Positions 16,405-25,963 of a stretch of DNA of 64,000 nucleotides are shown here, in pieces. The notes under the pieces are model-generated. The model was given only the letters and a program-made list of their open reading frames with translations. It was not told the DNA's origin and made no database searches. The DNA is taken from NCBI GenBank assembly GCA_030153045.1, contig JASLID010000056.1, forward strand, positions 1 to 64,000. Direction: 5' to 3'. Within the stretch, counting starts at the first letter, position 1. Every line of letters starts with the position of its first letter. This DNA is from Flavobacterium sp. GTDB lineage: Bacteria > Bacteroidota > Bacteroidia > Flavobacteriales > Flavobacteriaceae. The position numbers and the translations under genes are program-made.

Positions 16405-16430
16405 TTTTTTTGATTCTAAAATAATTTTTA

Positions 16431-16460
16431 AAGACCTCTAAAAATGAGGTCTTTTTTTTT
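16431..16460 (+). terminator. Rho-independent terminator of the ter operon
   Basis: AAGACCTC (16431-16438) pairs with GAGGTCTT (16446-16453) across a 7-nt loop and runs into a T tract to 16460. It lies 27 nt after the terC stop. Confidence 0.85.
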
Positions 16461-16575
16461 ATCATCAAGAGAAAATTAATAAATATTATTTTACCTATAT
16501 TGCTTACTATTTGGTTTAAAATTTCAAGCACTTCAAGAACAAACATAAAAATAAAATTCTCCTTTGGAACTTTCG

Positions 16576-16583
16576 TATTTTTG
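16576..16583 (+). promoter_or_regulatory. Candidate -7 promoter element for rel
   Basis: TATTTTTG matches TAnnTTTG and lies 31 nt before the rel ATG at 16615. No -33 TTTG at the 18-nt spacing is seen. Confidence 0.4.
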
Positions 16584-16614
16584 TCCTAACTTTAAGAATT
16601 AGAAGAACAATGCC

Positions 16615-18834
16615 ATGGTTGAGATCGATATCGAAAAAGAAAACAAAGCGATAGCACAAGAATACAAAGAACTTCTCCGTATAAGTTACCAAACGCTTAC
16701 ACCCGAAGACAAAAAACTAATACGAAAAGCTTTTGATGTTGCTGTTGATGCGCATCAGGATCAACGCCGTAAATCTGGCGAAGCCTACATCTTCCATCCT
16801 ATTGCTGTAGCTAAAATTGTGGCTGGTGAAATTGGTCTTGGAGCCACTGCCATCGCTGCAGCCTTAATGCACGATGTGGTTGAAGATACTGATATTACTG
16901 TACAAGATATTGAAAAATTATTCAACCCAAAAGTCGCTCAGTTAGTAGCTGGGTTGACTAAAATTGCTCAGGTTCAAAAAGACATGAACATTTCGATGCA
17001 AGCGGAAAACTTCCGTAAAATGTTGTTGACACTTAACGATGATGTTCGAGTAATTATCATAAAACTAGCCGATAGGTTGCACAACATGCAAACCATGGAA
17101 TCGATGGTCGATTACAAACAAGTCAAAATTGCTTCAGAAACTTTATATATCTACGCTCCTTTGGCGCATCGATTGGGACTTTACAATATCAAAACCAAGT
17201 TAGAAGATTTAGGATTAAAATATACAGAACCCGCTGTTTACAACGACATTGTAAGCAAGATTAAAGAAACAAAAGAAGAACAAGATGCCTATATCAAAAG
17301 CATTTCAGATGTTTTAAAGAAATCACTCGATGAAGAAGGTGTCGAATATGTCATCAAAGGACGTCCGAAATCTATTTATTCTATCCGTCGAAAAATGGCG
17401 GCTCAAAATGTAACTTTTGATGAAGTGTATGACAAATTTGCTTTGCGAATTGTGTACAAATCAAATCCGCATGACGAAAAATTCTTGGCCTGGAAAATAT
17501 ATTCAGTCGTAACAGACCATTATAGACCAAGTCCGAGTAGATTAAGAGATTGGATTTCATCTCCTAAATCAACCGGTTACGAAGCTTTGCACATTACTGT
17601 TATGGGACCTTTGGGACGCTGGGTAGAAATCCAAGTCCGAAGCGAACGAATGGATGAAATTGCCGAAAAAGGATATGCAGCCCATTATAAATACAAACAA
17701 GGTGCCAATGAAGAAAGTGGACTAGATACTTGGCTAAATCTTTTAAAAGAAGCACTCGAAAATGCCGAAACCAATGCAGTCGATTTTGTAGAAGATTTCA
17801 AAATGAATTTGTATGCCAAAGAAATCTACGTCTTTACTCCAAAAGGTGAAATCAAGTCCTTACCTAAAGGAGCCACATCACTCGATTTTGCATTTAGTAT
17901 TCACTCAGAAATTGGCATAAAAACAAGAGGAACACGTGTGAATGGAAGATTGGTTCCGCTAAATCATGAGCTAAAAAGCGGAGATCAAATAGAAATCATT
18001 ACTTCTCAAAATCAGAAACCAACTATCAACTGGTTGGATTATGTAACTACTTCGAGAGCCAAAAATAAAATACGTAATGTTCTTAACGAAAATACTAAGA
18101 AAATTGCCGAAGACGGAAGAGAAACGCTTACCCGAAAATTAAAACATTTAAAAGTTACTTTAAATGAGCAAACGATCAATGAATTAGTTGCATTTTTAAA
18201 ACTTAAAACCAGTTTAGATTTATTTTACAGAGTTGGTATTGGTTCTATCGACAATCAGCAATTAAAAGATTTTGCGGCTCAAAAAAGCAATACTTTTATT
18301 AATTTCTTTAAAAATAAAATCAAAAGACCTCCATCTTCAAATCCAGAATTAATTCAAAAAGATGTTATAACGAGTAATTACGACATGCTCGTTTTTGGCG
18401 CTGAACAAGACAAACTAGACTATAAATTATCAGCTTGCTGCAATCCAATTCCTGGGGATCCTGTTTTTGGTTTTGTAACTATAAATGAAGGAATTAAAGT
18501 GCATAAACGAGATTGTCCAAACGCCATAAGCATGCAATCCAATTATGCTTACAGAATCATGCAAGCCAAATGGATAGATTCGTCACAACAAGATTTCAAA
18601 GCCATATTAGAAATCACCGGAATGGACAGTATAGGATTGACCAACGAATTAACCCGCGTTATTTCAAACAATATGCATGTGAATATTCAAAGCATATCCT
18701 TGAGTGGCGAAGCCGGAATTTTTAACGGGACTGTAGCGGTGATTGTTCCTAATAACACTATTCTAAAAAGACTCATTGACAACATTAAGAAAATTGATGG
18801 GGTGGATAAAGTGTCGAGAGTGTACAATAGTTAG
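16615..18834 (+). CDS. Bifunctional (p)ppGpp synthetase/hydrolase, Rel/SpoT family
   Basis: The 739-aa protein has the full Rel order: HD hydrolase domain (H47, H61, HDVVED at 86-91), synthetase domain with KGRPKSIYSIRRKM (about 241-254) and FALRIVYKS, a TGS domain (VFTPKGEIKSLPKGATSLDFAF, about 402-423, in two parts), a zinc-finger-like region with CCNPIPGD (about 609), and a C-terminal ACT domain. Both catalytic sites look complete, so it should make and degrade the stringent-response alarmone. The ATG at 16615 is used; an ATG 5 nt earlier is out of frame. A small membrane-protein gene follows after 4 nt. Confidence 0.95.
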   Translation: MVEIDIEKENKAIAQEYKELLRISYQTLTPEDKKLIRKAFDVAVDAHQDQRRKSGEAYIFHPIAVAKIVAGEIGLGATAIAAALMHDVVEDTDITVQDIEKLFNPKVAQLVAGLTKIAQVQKDMNISMQAENFRKMLLTLNDDVRVIIIKLADRLHNMQTMESMVDYKQVKIASETLYIYAPLAHRLGLYNIKTKLEDLGLKYTEPAVYNDIVSKIKETKEEQDAYIKSISDVLKKSLDEEGVEYVIKGRPKSIYSIRRKMAAQNVTFDEVYDKFALRIVYKSNPHDEKFLAWKIYSVVTDHYRPSPSRLRDWISSPKSTGYEALHITVMGPLGRWVEIQVRSERMDEIAEKGYAAHYKYKQGANEESGLDTWLNLLKEALENAETNAVDFVEDFKMNLYAKEIYVFTPKGEIKSLPKGATSLDFAFSIHSEIGIKTRGTRVNGRLVPLNHELKSGDQIEIITSQNQKPTINWLDYVTTSRAKNKIRNVLNENTKKIAEDGRETLTRKLKHLKVTLNEQTINELVAFLKLKTSLDLFYRVGIGSIDNQQLKDFAAQKSNTFINFFKNKIKRPPSSNPELIQKDVITSNYDMLVFGAEQDKLDYKLSACCNPIPGDPVFGFVTINEGIKVHKRDCPNAISMQSNYAYRIMQAKWIDSSQQDFKAILEITGMDSIGLTNELTRVISNNMHVNIQSISLSGEAGIFNGTVAVIVPNNTILKRLIDNIKKIDGVDKVSRVYNS

Positions 18835-18838
18835 AAAT

Positions 18839-19132
18839 ATGAAACTTAAATTAGATTTTTTTAATCTTTTCGAAAAAGCAACTGAAATTGTCGGGTGGAT
18901 TCAAATAATTTTATCACCATTACTTTTGGGCTCTTTGATAAGTTTTATAATTTATATAAACCTTAAAGAACCTTATGGGCTAATCATTGGAATATCTTTA
19001 TCAGTTATATCTCTTATTGGAGGGATACTCCTTGCAAATAAAAAATGGAAAGGTAAAGGAACTATAAATTTCCTTTCCTCTATTTCAGCGACTCCCGATT
19101 TAGATAATCTTGATGATGGTAATCTAAAATAA
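18839..19132 (+). CDS. Small two-helix membrane protein, unknown
   Basis: A 97-aa protein not recognised by family. Two hydrophobic segments are visible (about 17-40, IILSPLLLGSLISFIIYI, and about 46-66, LIIGISLSVISLIGGILLA), followed by a basic KKWKGKG and an acidic tail (PDLDNLDDGNLK). The start is set at the ATG at 18839, four nt after the rel stop, because an upstream in-frame start at 18776 would lie inside rel and add unrelated residues. Close spacing suggests co-transcription with rel. Confidence 0.65.
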   Translation: MKLKLDFFNLFEKATEIVGWIQIILSPLLLGSLISFIIYINLKEPYGLIIGISLSVISLIGGILLANKKWKGKGTINFLSSISATPDLDNLDDGNLK

Positions 19133-19210
19133 GAACTAGCTAAGAAACAATATCAACATACTTTGTTTATAATTCCCCTTTTGAGGTTAGGGAGCTTCAT
19201 AATTTTATTT

Positions 19211-19218
19211 TATCTTTG
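19211..19218 (+). promoter_or_regulatory. Candidate -7 promoter element for the Fur-family gene, nearly leaderless
   Basis: TATCTTTG is a full match to TAnnTTTG and ends only 6 nt before the ATG at 19225, so the predicted transcript starts at or next to the start codon. Confidence 0.6.
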
Positions 19219-19224
19219 CAAGAT

Positions 19225-19677
19225 ATGACACTTATAGCTACAGATAATAGTAACAATCAAGAGATTGTAAAAAACGTTTTTACAATGTATCTTGAACAAA
19301 AAGGCCATCGTAAAACGCCTGAACGCTATGCTATTCTTCAGGAAATATACGATAGCGAAGAACATTTTGATATAGAAAACCTATACATCAAAATGAAAAA
19401 TAAAAACTACCGCGTAAGTCGTGCCACACTATACAACACCATCGAATTGCTTTTAGATTGCGCCTTAGTCCGCAAACACCAATTTGGTCAAAACCAAGCA
19501 CACTACGAAAAATCATACTTCGACAAACAGCACGATCATATTATCATGTTAGATAATGGCGAAGTCATCGAATTTTGTGACCCAAGAATTCAAACCATTA
19601 AGAAAACGATGGAGGAAATTTTTAACATCGAAATTCAAAACCACTCCTTATACTTTTACGCAAACAGAAAAAAATAA
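19225..19677 (+). CDS. Fur-family metalloregulator
   Basis: The 150-aa protein has a winged-helix DNA-binding domain ([17 protein letters not shown] near 25-41, then the recognition helix [13 protein letters not shown] near 68-80) and a metal-binding dimerisation half with [20 protein letters not shown] (about 103-122). This is the Fur/PerR/Zur fold. The C-terminal CxxC structural-zinc pairs of many Fur proteins are not present, so the sub-type (iron, zinc or peroxide) cannot be fixed. An in-frame TTG nine nt upstream is less likely because it overlaps the predicted promoter. purA follows after 29 nt, so the two are probably one transcript, an arrangement seen in Flavobacteriia. Confidence 0.9.
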   Translation: MTLIATDNSNNQEIVKNVFTMYLEQKGHRKTPERYAILQEIYDSEEHFDIENLYIKMKNKNYRVSRATLYNTIELLLDCALVRKHQFGQNQAHYEKSYFDKQHDHIIMLDNGEVIEFCDPRIQTIKKTMEEIFNIEIQNHSLYFYANRKK

Positions 19678-19706
19678 CTACACAACAACAATAAACACGC
19701 AACACA

Positions 19707-20978
19707 ATGACTGTAGATTTACTACTAGGATTACAATGGGGAGATGAAGGCAAAGGAAAAATTGTCGATGTATTAACCTCAAAATACGACATTATTGCTC
19801 GTTTTCAAGGAGGACCTAACGCAGGACATACACTCGAATTTGACGGAATAAAACACGTTTTAAGAACAATTCCTTCAGGTATTTTCCACAAAAACAACAT
19901 CAATATCATAGGAAATGGAGTTGTAATTGACCCAGTAGTTTTTAAAACAGAAATCGACGGATTAGCAAAATTCAATTTGGATTTAAAATCAAAACTGATT
20001 ATTTCTAGAAAAGCACACTTAATTCTTCCAACACACCGTTTACTAGATGCAGCTTCGGAAGCTTCAAAAGGAAAAGCTAAAATTGGTTCAACTTTAAAAG
20101 GAATTGGACCAACTTATATGGACAAAACCGGTCGTAACGGAATCCGTGTAGGTGATATCGAATTAGCTGATTTCAAAGAAAAATACCGTGCTTTGGCAAA
20201 CAAGCACGAAGACATGATTAAGTTCTACGATGTTTCTATTCAATACAATTTAGCCGAATTAGAAAAAGAATTTTTCGAAGCTATCGAAGAATTAAAAAAA
20301 TTAGACTTCATTGATTCTGAAGAATACTTACACCAGGCTCAAAAAGCAGGTAAATCTATCCTTTGTGAAGGTGCTCAAGGTTCTTTGTTAGATGTTGATT
20401 TTGGAACATACCCATTTGTAACATCTTCGAACACAACAGCAGCCGGAGCTTGTACAGGTTTAGGAATTGCGCCAAACAAAATCAAAGAAGTATACGGTAT
20501 TTTCAAAGCTTATGTTACTCGTGTAGGTAGCGGACCGTTTCCAACAGAAGATTTTGAAGAAGCTGGAACTACAATGGCAAAAGTGGGTAACGAATTTGGT
20601 TCGGTTACAGGTCGTCAAAGACGTTGTGGCTGGTTGGATTTAGTAGCACTTAAATATGCTGTTCAAGTAAATGGCGTAACTCAATTAATGATGATGAAAG
20701 GCGATGTCCTTTCTGGTTTTGAAACTTTAAAAGTATGTACTTCATACAATTATAAAGGACAAAATATTTCACATTTACCATACAATATCGAACCGGAAAA
20801 CATCACACCTGTTTACACCGAATTTAAAGGTTGGAAAGCTGATTTAACAGGAATGAGTTCTTACGATCAATTGCCTACAGAGTTGAAGGACTATATCGCT
20901 TTTATTGAAAAAGAAGTCGAAGTTCCTATCACCATAGTTTCGGTAGGACCGGACAGGAAGCAAACCATCATGAAATAA
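19707..20978 (+). CDS. purA: Adenylosuccinate synthetase
   Basis: The 423-aa protein is a standard-length PurA, which joins IMP and aspartate with GTP in AMP synthesis. Visible motifs are the GTP-binding QWGDEGKGK (10-18) with catalytic Asp13, NAGHT with catalytic His41 (about 38-42), GIGPTYMDKTGRNGIRVGD (about 131-149, IMP binding), SVTGRQRRCGWLD (about 299-311) and SVGPDRKQTI at the end. It lies downstream of the Fur-family gene and ends just before a terminator. Confidence 0.97.
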   Translation: MTVDLLLGLQWGDEGKGKIVDVLTSKYDIIARFQGGPNAGHTLEFDGIKHVLRTIPSGIFHKNNINIIGNGVVIDPVVFKTEIDGLAKFNLDLKSKLIISRKAHLILPTHRLLDAASEASKGKAKIGSTLKGIGPTYMDKTGRNGIRVGDIELADFKEKYRALANKHEDMIKFYDVSIQYNLAELEKEFFEAIEELKKLDFIDSEEYLHQAQKAGKSILCEGAQGSLLDVDFGTYPFVTSSNTTAAGACTGLGIAPNKIKEVYGIFKAYVTRVGSGPFPTEDFEEAGTTMAKVGNEFGSVTGRQRRCGWLDLVALKYAVQVNGVTQLMMMKGDVLSGFETLKVCTSYNYKGQNISHLPYNIEPENITPVYTEFKGWKADLTGMSSYDQLPTELKDYIAFIEKEVEVPITIVSVGPDRKQTIMK

Positions 20979-20984
20979 TACTAC

Positions 20985-21016
20985 AAAACGCTTTGATTTA
21001 TCAAGGCGTTTTTTTT
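20985..21016 (+). terminator. Rho-independent terminator after purA
   Basis: AACGCTTTGA near 20987-20996 pairs with TCAAGGCGTT (21001-21010), one G-T pair, loop TTTA, then a T tract to 21016. Confidence 0.85.
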
Positions 21017-21034
21017 CAATTAAATTCTTTGAAC

Positions 21035-21042
21035 TATATTTG
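21035..21042 (+). promoter_or_regulatory. Candidate -7 promoter element for the ClC gene
   Basis: TATATTTG matches TAnnTTTG, 20 nt before the ATG at 21063 and just after the purA terminator. Confidence 0.5.
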
Positions 21043-21062
21043 TTTTAAGACAAAATCCAAAA

Positions 21063-22883
21063 ATGACAAATAAAAATTCTGCAACAATTCAACTTTTTTT
21101 CAGAAAAATAATGCGTCGTTTGGAACGCGTTTTTTTCTTAGCAAAAGAAATTTTATCGGAAAGAAATTTCATTTATTTTTCCTGTGTCATTGTCGCCATT
21201 TCGTGCGCCTTTGCAGTTATAGTCCTTAAAACATTTGCGCATAATGTTTTCCTTTTAGCAAACTACTTCAATACTTATTTAAAATTACCGTATTCGAACA
21301 GTTTATTGCCTATTATAGGTATTTTGCTAACCGTTTTTGTGGTTCAAAAATTTCTAAATGGGAGTATTGAAAAAGGAAGTTCTAGAATTTTACATTCGGT
21401 AGCCAAAAAAGGCGGCATCATTCCCAAGAAACAGATGTACGCTCAAATTATAACAAGTTCCCTTACTGTAGGCTTGGGTGGTTCTGCCGGATTGGAAAGC
21501 CCCATTGTTATTACCGGAGCTGCTTTTGGTTCCAACTTTGCTCAAAAATACAAACTATCACAAAAAGACCGTATTTTACTTTTAGCCTGTGGTATTTCGG
21601 CAGGAATTGGAGCTGCATTTAACGCTCCCATTGCAGGTGTTTTATTTGCCATTGAAGTCGTACTGACAGATGTGACCATTTCGGCATTTGTACCCATCAT
21701 GATTTCGGCGGCAACTGGAGCATTAGTTTCGCAAATCATTTTAAGTCATGAAGTTTTATTAAGTTTCAATCAGGAACAAGATTTTAATTTTCACAATACA
21801 CCCTATTATATTTTATTGGGAGTTTTAGCGGGGTTTGTATCTATTTATCATGCTCGTACTTTTAGGAGAGTGGAACATTTTTTCAATCATTTTTCTACAC
21901 GAAAATATCCAAAAGCCATTTTTGGAGCGAGTGTATTGGCGATTTTAATATTCTTCTTCCCTACTCTTTTTGGAGAAGGTTATGAGAGTATTAAAACCCT
22001 ATCAACATCGCATCCCGAAGTTTTATTAGAAAATACGTTGCTTGAAAGTCATAAAAACAAAGAATGGGTTTTATTATTATTTGTTGGGGCTATTACATTA
22101 ATAAAATCGGTCGCCACGGGAATTACATTGGGCAGTGGCGGAAACGGAGGAAACTTTGCTCCTTCTCTATTTGTCGGTTCATATTTAGGTTTCTTTGTTT
22201 CAAAAACAATGGGTCTCCTAGGAATTGCTTCTAATTTACCCATCCAAAACTTTACAATTGTGGGTATGGCAGGGATATTGAGTGGTTTATTTCATGCCCC
22301 ATTAACTGCCATTTTCTTAATTGGAGAAATAACCGGTGGTTACGAATTAATGGTGCCTCTTATGATTGTATCATCCATCAGTTTTGCTATTTCCAAACAA
22401 TTTGAAAAACATTCAATGGATGTAAAAGCACTAGCGGATAAAGGCGAAGTTTTCACAAGCGATAAAGACAAAAACATTCTTCAGAGTATTGATATTTTAA
22501 ACTTAATCAAAACTGATTATGTAAGCATCACAAATCAGAATTCATTGGAAAATGTAGTCGAATTATTATCTTCAAAAAATCAATCTATTTACCCAGTTTT
22601 AGACGAAACAAACAAATTAATAGGTATGGTTGAATTTGAAAAAATAAGACCCATTATTTTTAACTCATTTCAAGTGAAATATACTTCAGTAAAAGAAGTT
22701 ATGACTCTTCCTGAGGTTATTATCAATTTTGATGACGATATTGAAAGCATCATTGACAAATTTGACCAATCAAATAAAACGTTATTACCTGTCCTCAAGT
22801 ATAGTAATTTCTTCGGCTTTTTATCTAAAATTGACGTATTAGAAGCCTATAGAAACAACCTGAAAGAAATGGTGATTGAATAA
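21063..22883 (+). CDS. ClC-family chloride channel/antiporter with CBS domains
   Basis: The 606-aa protein has the ClC membrane domain (about 35-450) followed by a cytoplasmic CBS pair (about 478-600). Selectivity-filter signatures are GSAGLESP (about 140-147; E145 matches the gating glutamate of GxEGP) and SGGNGGNFAPSLFVG (about 355-369, the GxFxP motif). The CBS region shows YPVLDETNKLIGMV and LLPVLKYSNFFGFLS, the two repeats. It should move chloride, or another anion, across the inner membrane, possibly in exchange for protons. Two further in-frame ATG codons lie close to the start; the first is used. The next gene begins 74 nt downstream with its own promoter-like element. Confidence 0.92.
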   Translation: MTNKNSATIQLFFRKIMRRLERVFFLAKEILSERNFIYFSCVIVAISCAFAVIVLKTFAHNVFLLANYFNTYLKLPYSNSLLPIIGILLTVFVVQKFLNGSIEKGSSRILHSVAKKGGIIPKKQMYAQIITSSLTVGLGGSAGLESPIVITGAAFGSNFAQKYKLSQKDRILLLACGISAGIGAAFNAPIAGVLFAIEVVLTDVTISAFVPIMISAATGALVSQIILSHEVLLSFNQEQDFNFHNTPYYILLGVLAGFVSIYHARTFRRVEHFFNHFSTRKYPKAIFGASVLAILIFFFPTLFGEGYESIKTLSTSHPEVLLENTLLESHKNKEWVLLLFVGAITLIKSVATGITLGSGGNGGNFAPSLFVGSYLGFFVSKTMGLLGIASNLPIQNFTIVGMAGILSGLFHAPLTAIFLIGEITGGYELMVPLMIVSSISFAISKQFEKHSMDVKALADKGEVFTSDKDKNILQSIDILNLIKTDYVSITNQNSLENVVELLSSKNQSIYPVLDETNKLIGMVEFEKIRPIIFNSFQVKYTSVKEVMTLPEVIINFDDDIESIIDKFDQSNKTLLPVLKYSNFFGFLSKIDVLEAYRNNLKEMVIE

Positions 22884-22932
22884 ATCCTATATAAATAAAT
22901 CATAATAAAAATTATAATTTTCTCATTTTACT

Positions 22933-22940
22933 TAATTTTG
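22933..22940 (+). promoter_or_regulatory. Candidate -7 promoter element for the OstA-like gene
   Basis: TAATTTTG matches TAnnTTTG and ends 17 nt before the TTG start at 22958, giving a very short leader. Confidence 0.5.
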
Positions 22941-22957
22941 GCAAAAAATAGATTCCA

Positions 22958-24634
22958 TTGAATAAAATATATTTCAAAATAGTGATGTTGACTTTGATTT
23001 TTAACCAACAATCTCTTTGGTCACAAGTCAATACAACAGCACCTGCAAATAGCAAGCAAGTAATCATTGAAAATGCCGATTTTTTTGATATTTCAGAAAG
23101 TGAAGTGCCGGGCGCTATCGTTTTAACTGGAAATGTCCGTATCATACACGAAGGCGTTCGCATGACCTGCAATAAAGCCTACCATTTTAGCAAAGCTAAT
23201 TTTGTAAAAGCCTTTGGAAACGTAAATATGGTTCAAGGTGACACCTTATTTATGAGCAGTAAATATGCTGAATATAACGGAAATACAAAGTTTGCATTTG
23301 CAACAGGAAACGTAAACATGCGCGATCCTAAAATGAGTTTGGTAACCGACACCATTAATTTTGACAGAAATTCGCAAGAAGCTTATTACAATACGTACGG
23401 AACCATTCGGGACCAAGAAAATACCCTAACCAGCAAATCTGGAAAGTATTATTTAAACCAAAAAAAGTTTCAGTTTACAACCGCTGTAGTCTTAAACAAT
23501 CCTAGGCAAACCATTCGTACCAACCACTTAGATTATTATACTAATTCTGGTCACGCTTATGTTTTTGGTCCATCAACTATTGCCTCAGCAAATAATACCA
23601 TTTATACCACAAAAGGGTTTTATGATACCAAAAAAGACGAAGGAAAATTACTCAAAGGCTCAAAAATAAAGTATCGGGACCGACTCATTGAAGGCGATGA
23701 CATTTATTACGACCGAAAACTTGATTTTGCTCGAGCTAAAAACAATGTCAAAATCACCGATACCATCAATAATTTTATCATCAAAGGACATTATGCAGAG
23801 GTCTACAAACAAAAAGACTCCATGTTTGTGACAAAAAAAGCGCTTGTTACTACCCTTTTTGAAAAAGATTCAGTGTATTTTCATGCCAAACGTTTAGTCG
23901 TAACAGGAAAACCACAAGAGCGAATTATTCGCGGTTACAACAATGCTCGTTTTTATAAAAAAGATATGAGTGGTAAATGCGATTCTATACATTACGATCA
24001 AAAAAAGGGATTAACTCAAATGATTGGAAAACCTGTTTTTTGGAATGGAAAAAACCAAATGACCGGTGATGTCATGCATTTAATTTCTGATGCAAAAACC
24101 GAAAAAATAGATTCCTTAAAAGTACTAAACAATGCTTTTATTGTTTCAAAAGATACTATTGGAACGGGTTATAATCAAGTAAAAGGACAAAATCTATTTG
24201 GGAAATTCAAAGACAACAAACTTCACGAAGTGGATGTTGTGAAAAATACCGAAGTAGTGTATTACATGAGAAACGATAAAAACGATTTGATTGGTATAAA
24301 TAAAAATGTAAGCAGTAGAATCAACATGATTCTTGACGGGAATACAATAGAAACCATAACATTTTTTACCAAGCCAGACGGTATCATTTATCCCGAAGAA
24401 GAATTACCTGAAAATGCCAGATTGCTTCGAGGATTCATTTGGCGGGGTGACGAACAAATACTATCTGTACAAGATATTTTTCCTAAAGAAGAGTTAGAAC
24501 TCGATGCAAAAGCACAAAGTGAAGTACTCAAAAAATCGTTAGAACCTAACACTCCTATGGAAGCTTCTAAAGAAACATTGGAATACGACAAACCTGCTCC
24601 TACGAAGAAAACTCCAGTTAAAAAGAAAAAGTAA
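22958..24634 (+). CDS. OstA/LptA-like protein (LPS transport)
   Basis: The 558-aa protein begins with a signal peptide (hydrophobic KIVMLTLIFNQQSLWSQ, cleavage likely after the Q or A that follows) and an OstA/LptA-like beta-jellyroll region, seen as repeated strands such as VILTGNVRIIHEGVRMTC written here as AIVLTGNVRIIHEGVRMTCN (about 50-69), FGNVNMVQGDTLFM and FATGNVNMRDP. Bacteroidota carry long OstA-like proteins of this kind, thought to bridge LPS between the membranes. The C-terminus is lysine-rich. TTG is chosen as start because it supplies the charged N-region of the signal peptide; an ATG at 22985 would shorten it. Confidence 0.82.
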   Translation: MNKIYFKIVMLTLIFNQQSLWSQVNTTAPANSKQVIIENADFFDISESEVPGAIVLTGNVRIIHEGVRMTCNKAYHFSKANFVKAFGNVNMVQGDTLFMSSKYAEYNGNTKFAFATGNVNMRDPKMSLVTDTINFDRNSQEAYYNTYGTIRDQENTLTSKSGKYYLNQKKFQFTTAVVLNNPRQTIRTNHLDYYTNSGHAYVFGPSTIASANNTIYTTKGFYDTKKDEGKLLKGSKIKYRDRLIEGDDIYYDRKLDFARAKNNVKITDTINNFIIKGHYAEVYKQKDSMFVTKKALVTTLFEKDSVYFHAKRLVVTGKPQERIIRGYNNARFYKKDMSGKCDSIHYDQKKGLTQMIGKPVFWNGKNQMTGDVMHLISDAKTEKIDSLKVLNNAFIVSKDTIGTGYNQVKGQNLFGKFKDNKLHEVDVVKNTEVVYYMRNDKNDLIGINKNVSSRINMILDGNTIETITFFTKPDGIIYPEEELPENARLLRGFIWRGDEQILSVQDIFPKEELELDAKAQSEVLKKSLEPNTPMEASKETLEYDKPAPTKKTPVKKKK

Positions 24635-24681
24635 TTGTACTTTTTCCAAAAAAACGCATCTATTAAATAAACGCATTCACA

Positions 24682-25869
24682 ATGCTAAACGATTTCTACA
24701 AATACCAAGCACAAACCTCTCCTTACCCATTGGGCATGGAAGTTTCACATGCTATGGGTTCATACATATACAATACCAGCGGTAAAAAATATCTAGATTT
24801 TGTGGCTGGTGTTTCAGCATGCACATTAGGACACCAACACCCACGAGTAAAAAAAGCCATTATAGACCAATTGGACAAATATGCTCACGTCATGGTGTAT
24901 GGCGAATATGCCCAAGATCCATCGGTAGCGTTGTGTAAATTAATGGCCGAAAACATGCCGGCAAAACTCAACAAGACTTATTTAGTCAATTCAGGTACCG
25001 AAGCCACCGAAGGTGCCTTAAAACTTGCCCGTCGTGTCACTGGAAGAAGCCAATTCATTTCTTGCCACAATGCCTATCACGGAAACACCATGGGGTCCAT
25101 GAGTGTGATGGGTTTTGAAGAACGCAAACAAATATTTCGCCCCTTAATTCCCGATGTCGATTTTATTACGTTCAATAACGAAGAAGATTTACAAAAAATA
25201 ACCACTAAAACCGCCGGAATTATTCTAGAAACCATTCAAGGTGGAGCCGGATTTATCCAACCACATAACGATTTCTTAAAAAAAGTACGTCAACGTTGTG
25301 ATGAAATGGGGGCTATGATGATTCTTGACGAAATCCAACCTGGTTTTGGACGTACCGGAAAACTATTCGGTTTCCAAAATTACGATGTCGTTCCAGATGT
25401 TGTCGTGATGGGAAAAGGCATGGGCGGCGGTATGCCAGTAGGTGCTTTTACAGCTAATGAAGCCCATATGGACTTATTAAGCCACGATCCAAAACTCGGA
25501 CACATTACCACTTTTGGAGGCCATCCAGTGATTGCTGCAGCCTGTTTAGCAACCCTACAGGAATTGGTCGAAACCGATATTATGCCAAAAACTTTGGAGA
25601 AAGAACAATTATTTCGTAAATTGTTGGTACATCCGCTGATTAAGGAGGTTCGTGGTGAAGGACTAATGCTTGCTGTTATGACAGAAAGTCCTGAAATAAC
25701 GAATCAAATCATTTTTAAATGTCAGGATAAAGGCCTTATATTATTCTGGTTGCTCTTTGAAGGTTGCGCCATTCGCATCACGCCGCCATTAACCATATCA
25801 AATGAAGAGATCATTGAAGGTTGTGGCATTATTATTGAAGCTATGAATGAAGTAATGAACGGTATTTAA
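24682..25869 (+). CDS. Class III PLP-dependent aminotransferase
   Basis: The 395-aa protein belongs to the acetylornithine/4-aminobutyrate aminotransferase group. Visible features are VNSGTEATEGALKLAR (about 100-115, phosphate binding), CHNAYHGNTMGSMS (about 127-140), the cofactor Asp in MILDEIQPGFGRTG (about 213-226), and the PLP lysine in VVMGKGMGGGMPVGAF (about 243-258). Length is standard. The substrate is not clear: neighbours give no arginine or GABA context. It follows the OstA-like gene after 47 nt on the same strand. It is annotated in relatives simply as an aspartate aminotransferase family protein. Confidence 0.9.
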   Translation: MLNDFYKYQAQTSPYPLGMEVSHAMGSYIYNTSGKKYLDFVAGVSACTLGHQHPRVKKAIIDQLDKYAHVMVYGEYAQDPSVALCKLMAENMPAKLNKTYLVNSGTEATEGALKLARRVTGRSQFISCHNAYHGNTMGSMSVMGFEERKQIFRPLIPDVDFITFNNEEDLQKITTKTAGIILETIQGGAGFIQPHNDFLKKVRQRCDEMGAMMILDEIQPGFGRTGKLFGFQNYDVVPDVVVMGKGMGGGMPVGAFTANEAHMDLLSHDPKLGHITTFGGHPVIAAACLATLQELVETDIMPKTLEKEQLFRKLLVHPLIKEVRGEGLMLAVMTESPEITNQIIFKCQDKGLILFWLLFEGCAIRITPPLTISNEEIIEGCGIIIEAMNEVMNGI

Positions 25870-25889
25870 AATTTGTTTTTTTTATTAGA

Positions 25890-25963
25890 AGCTATTCCTG
25901 CTATTCGTTGCAATCTTGTCATTGCGAGCTTGCGAGGCAATCTCACATAACAAGGATTTCCAC
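25890..25963 (+). repeat. Dispersed intergenic repeat, copy A
   Basis: This ~74-nt element contains CAATCTTGTCATTGCGAGCT and continues through GCAATCTCACATAACAAGG. Its reverse complement is present at 28851-28925 with a few mismatches. The core TTGTCATT...AATCTCA is shared with the hairpins at 38945 and 59911. It sits just after the aminotransferase gene. The rest of the 284-nt gap (to 26153) holds an inverted repeat AATTGTT-CAC-AACAATT at 26075-26091 and otherwise nothing I can name. Confidence 0.8.

Noticed and set aside
21542..21739. Minus-strand open frame within the ClC gene
   Set aside because: It is one of many antisense shadows caused by codon bias; composition follows the sense gene.
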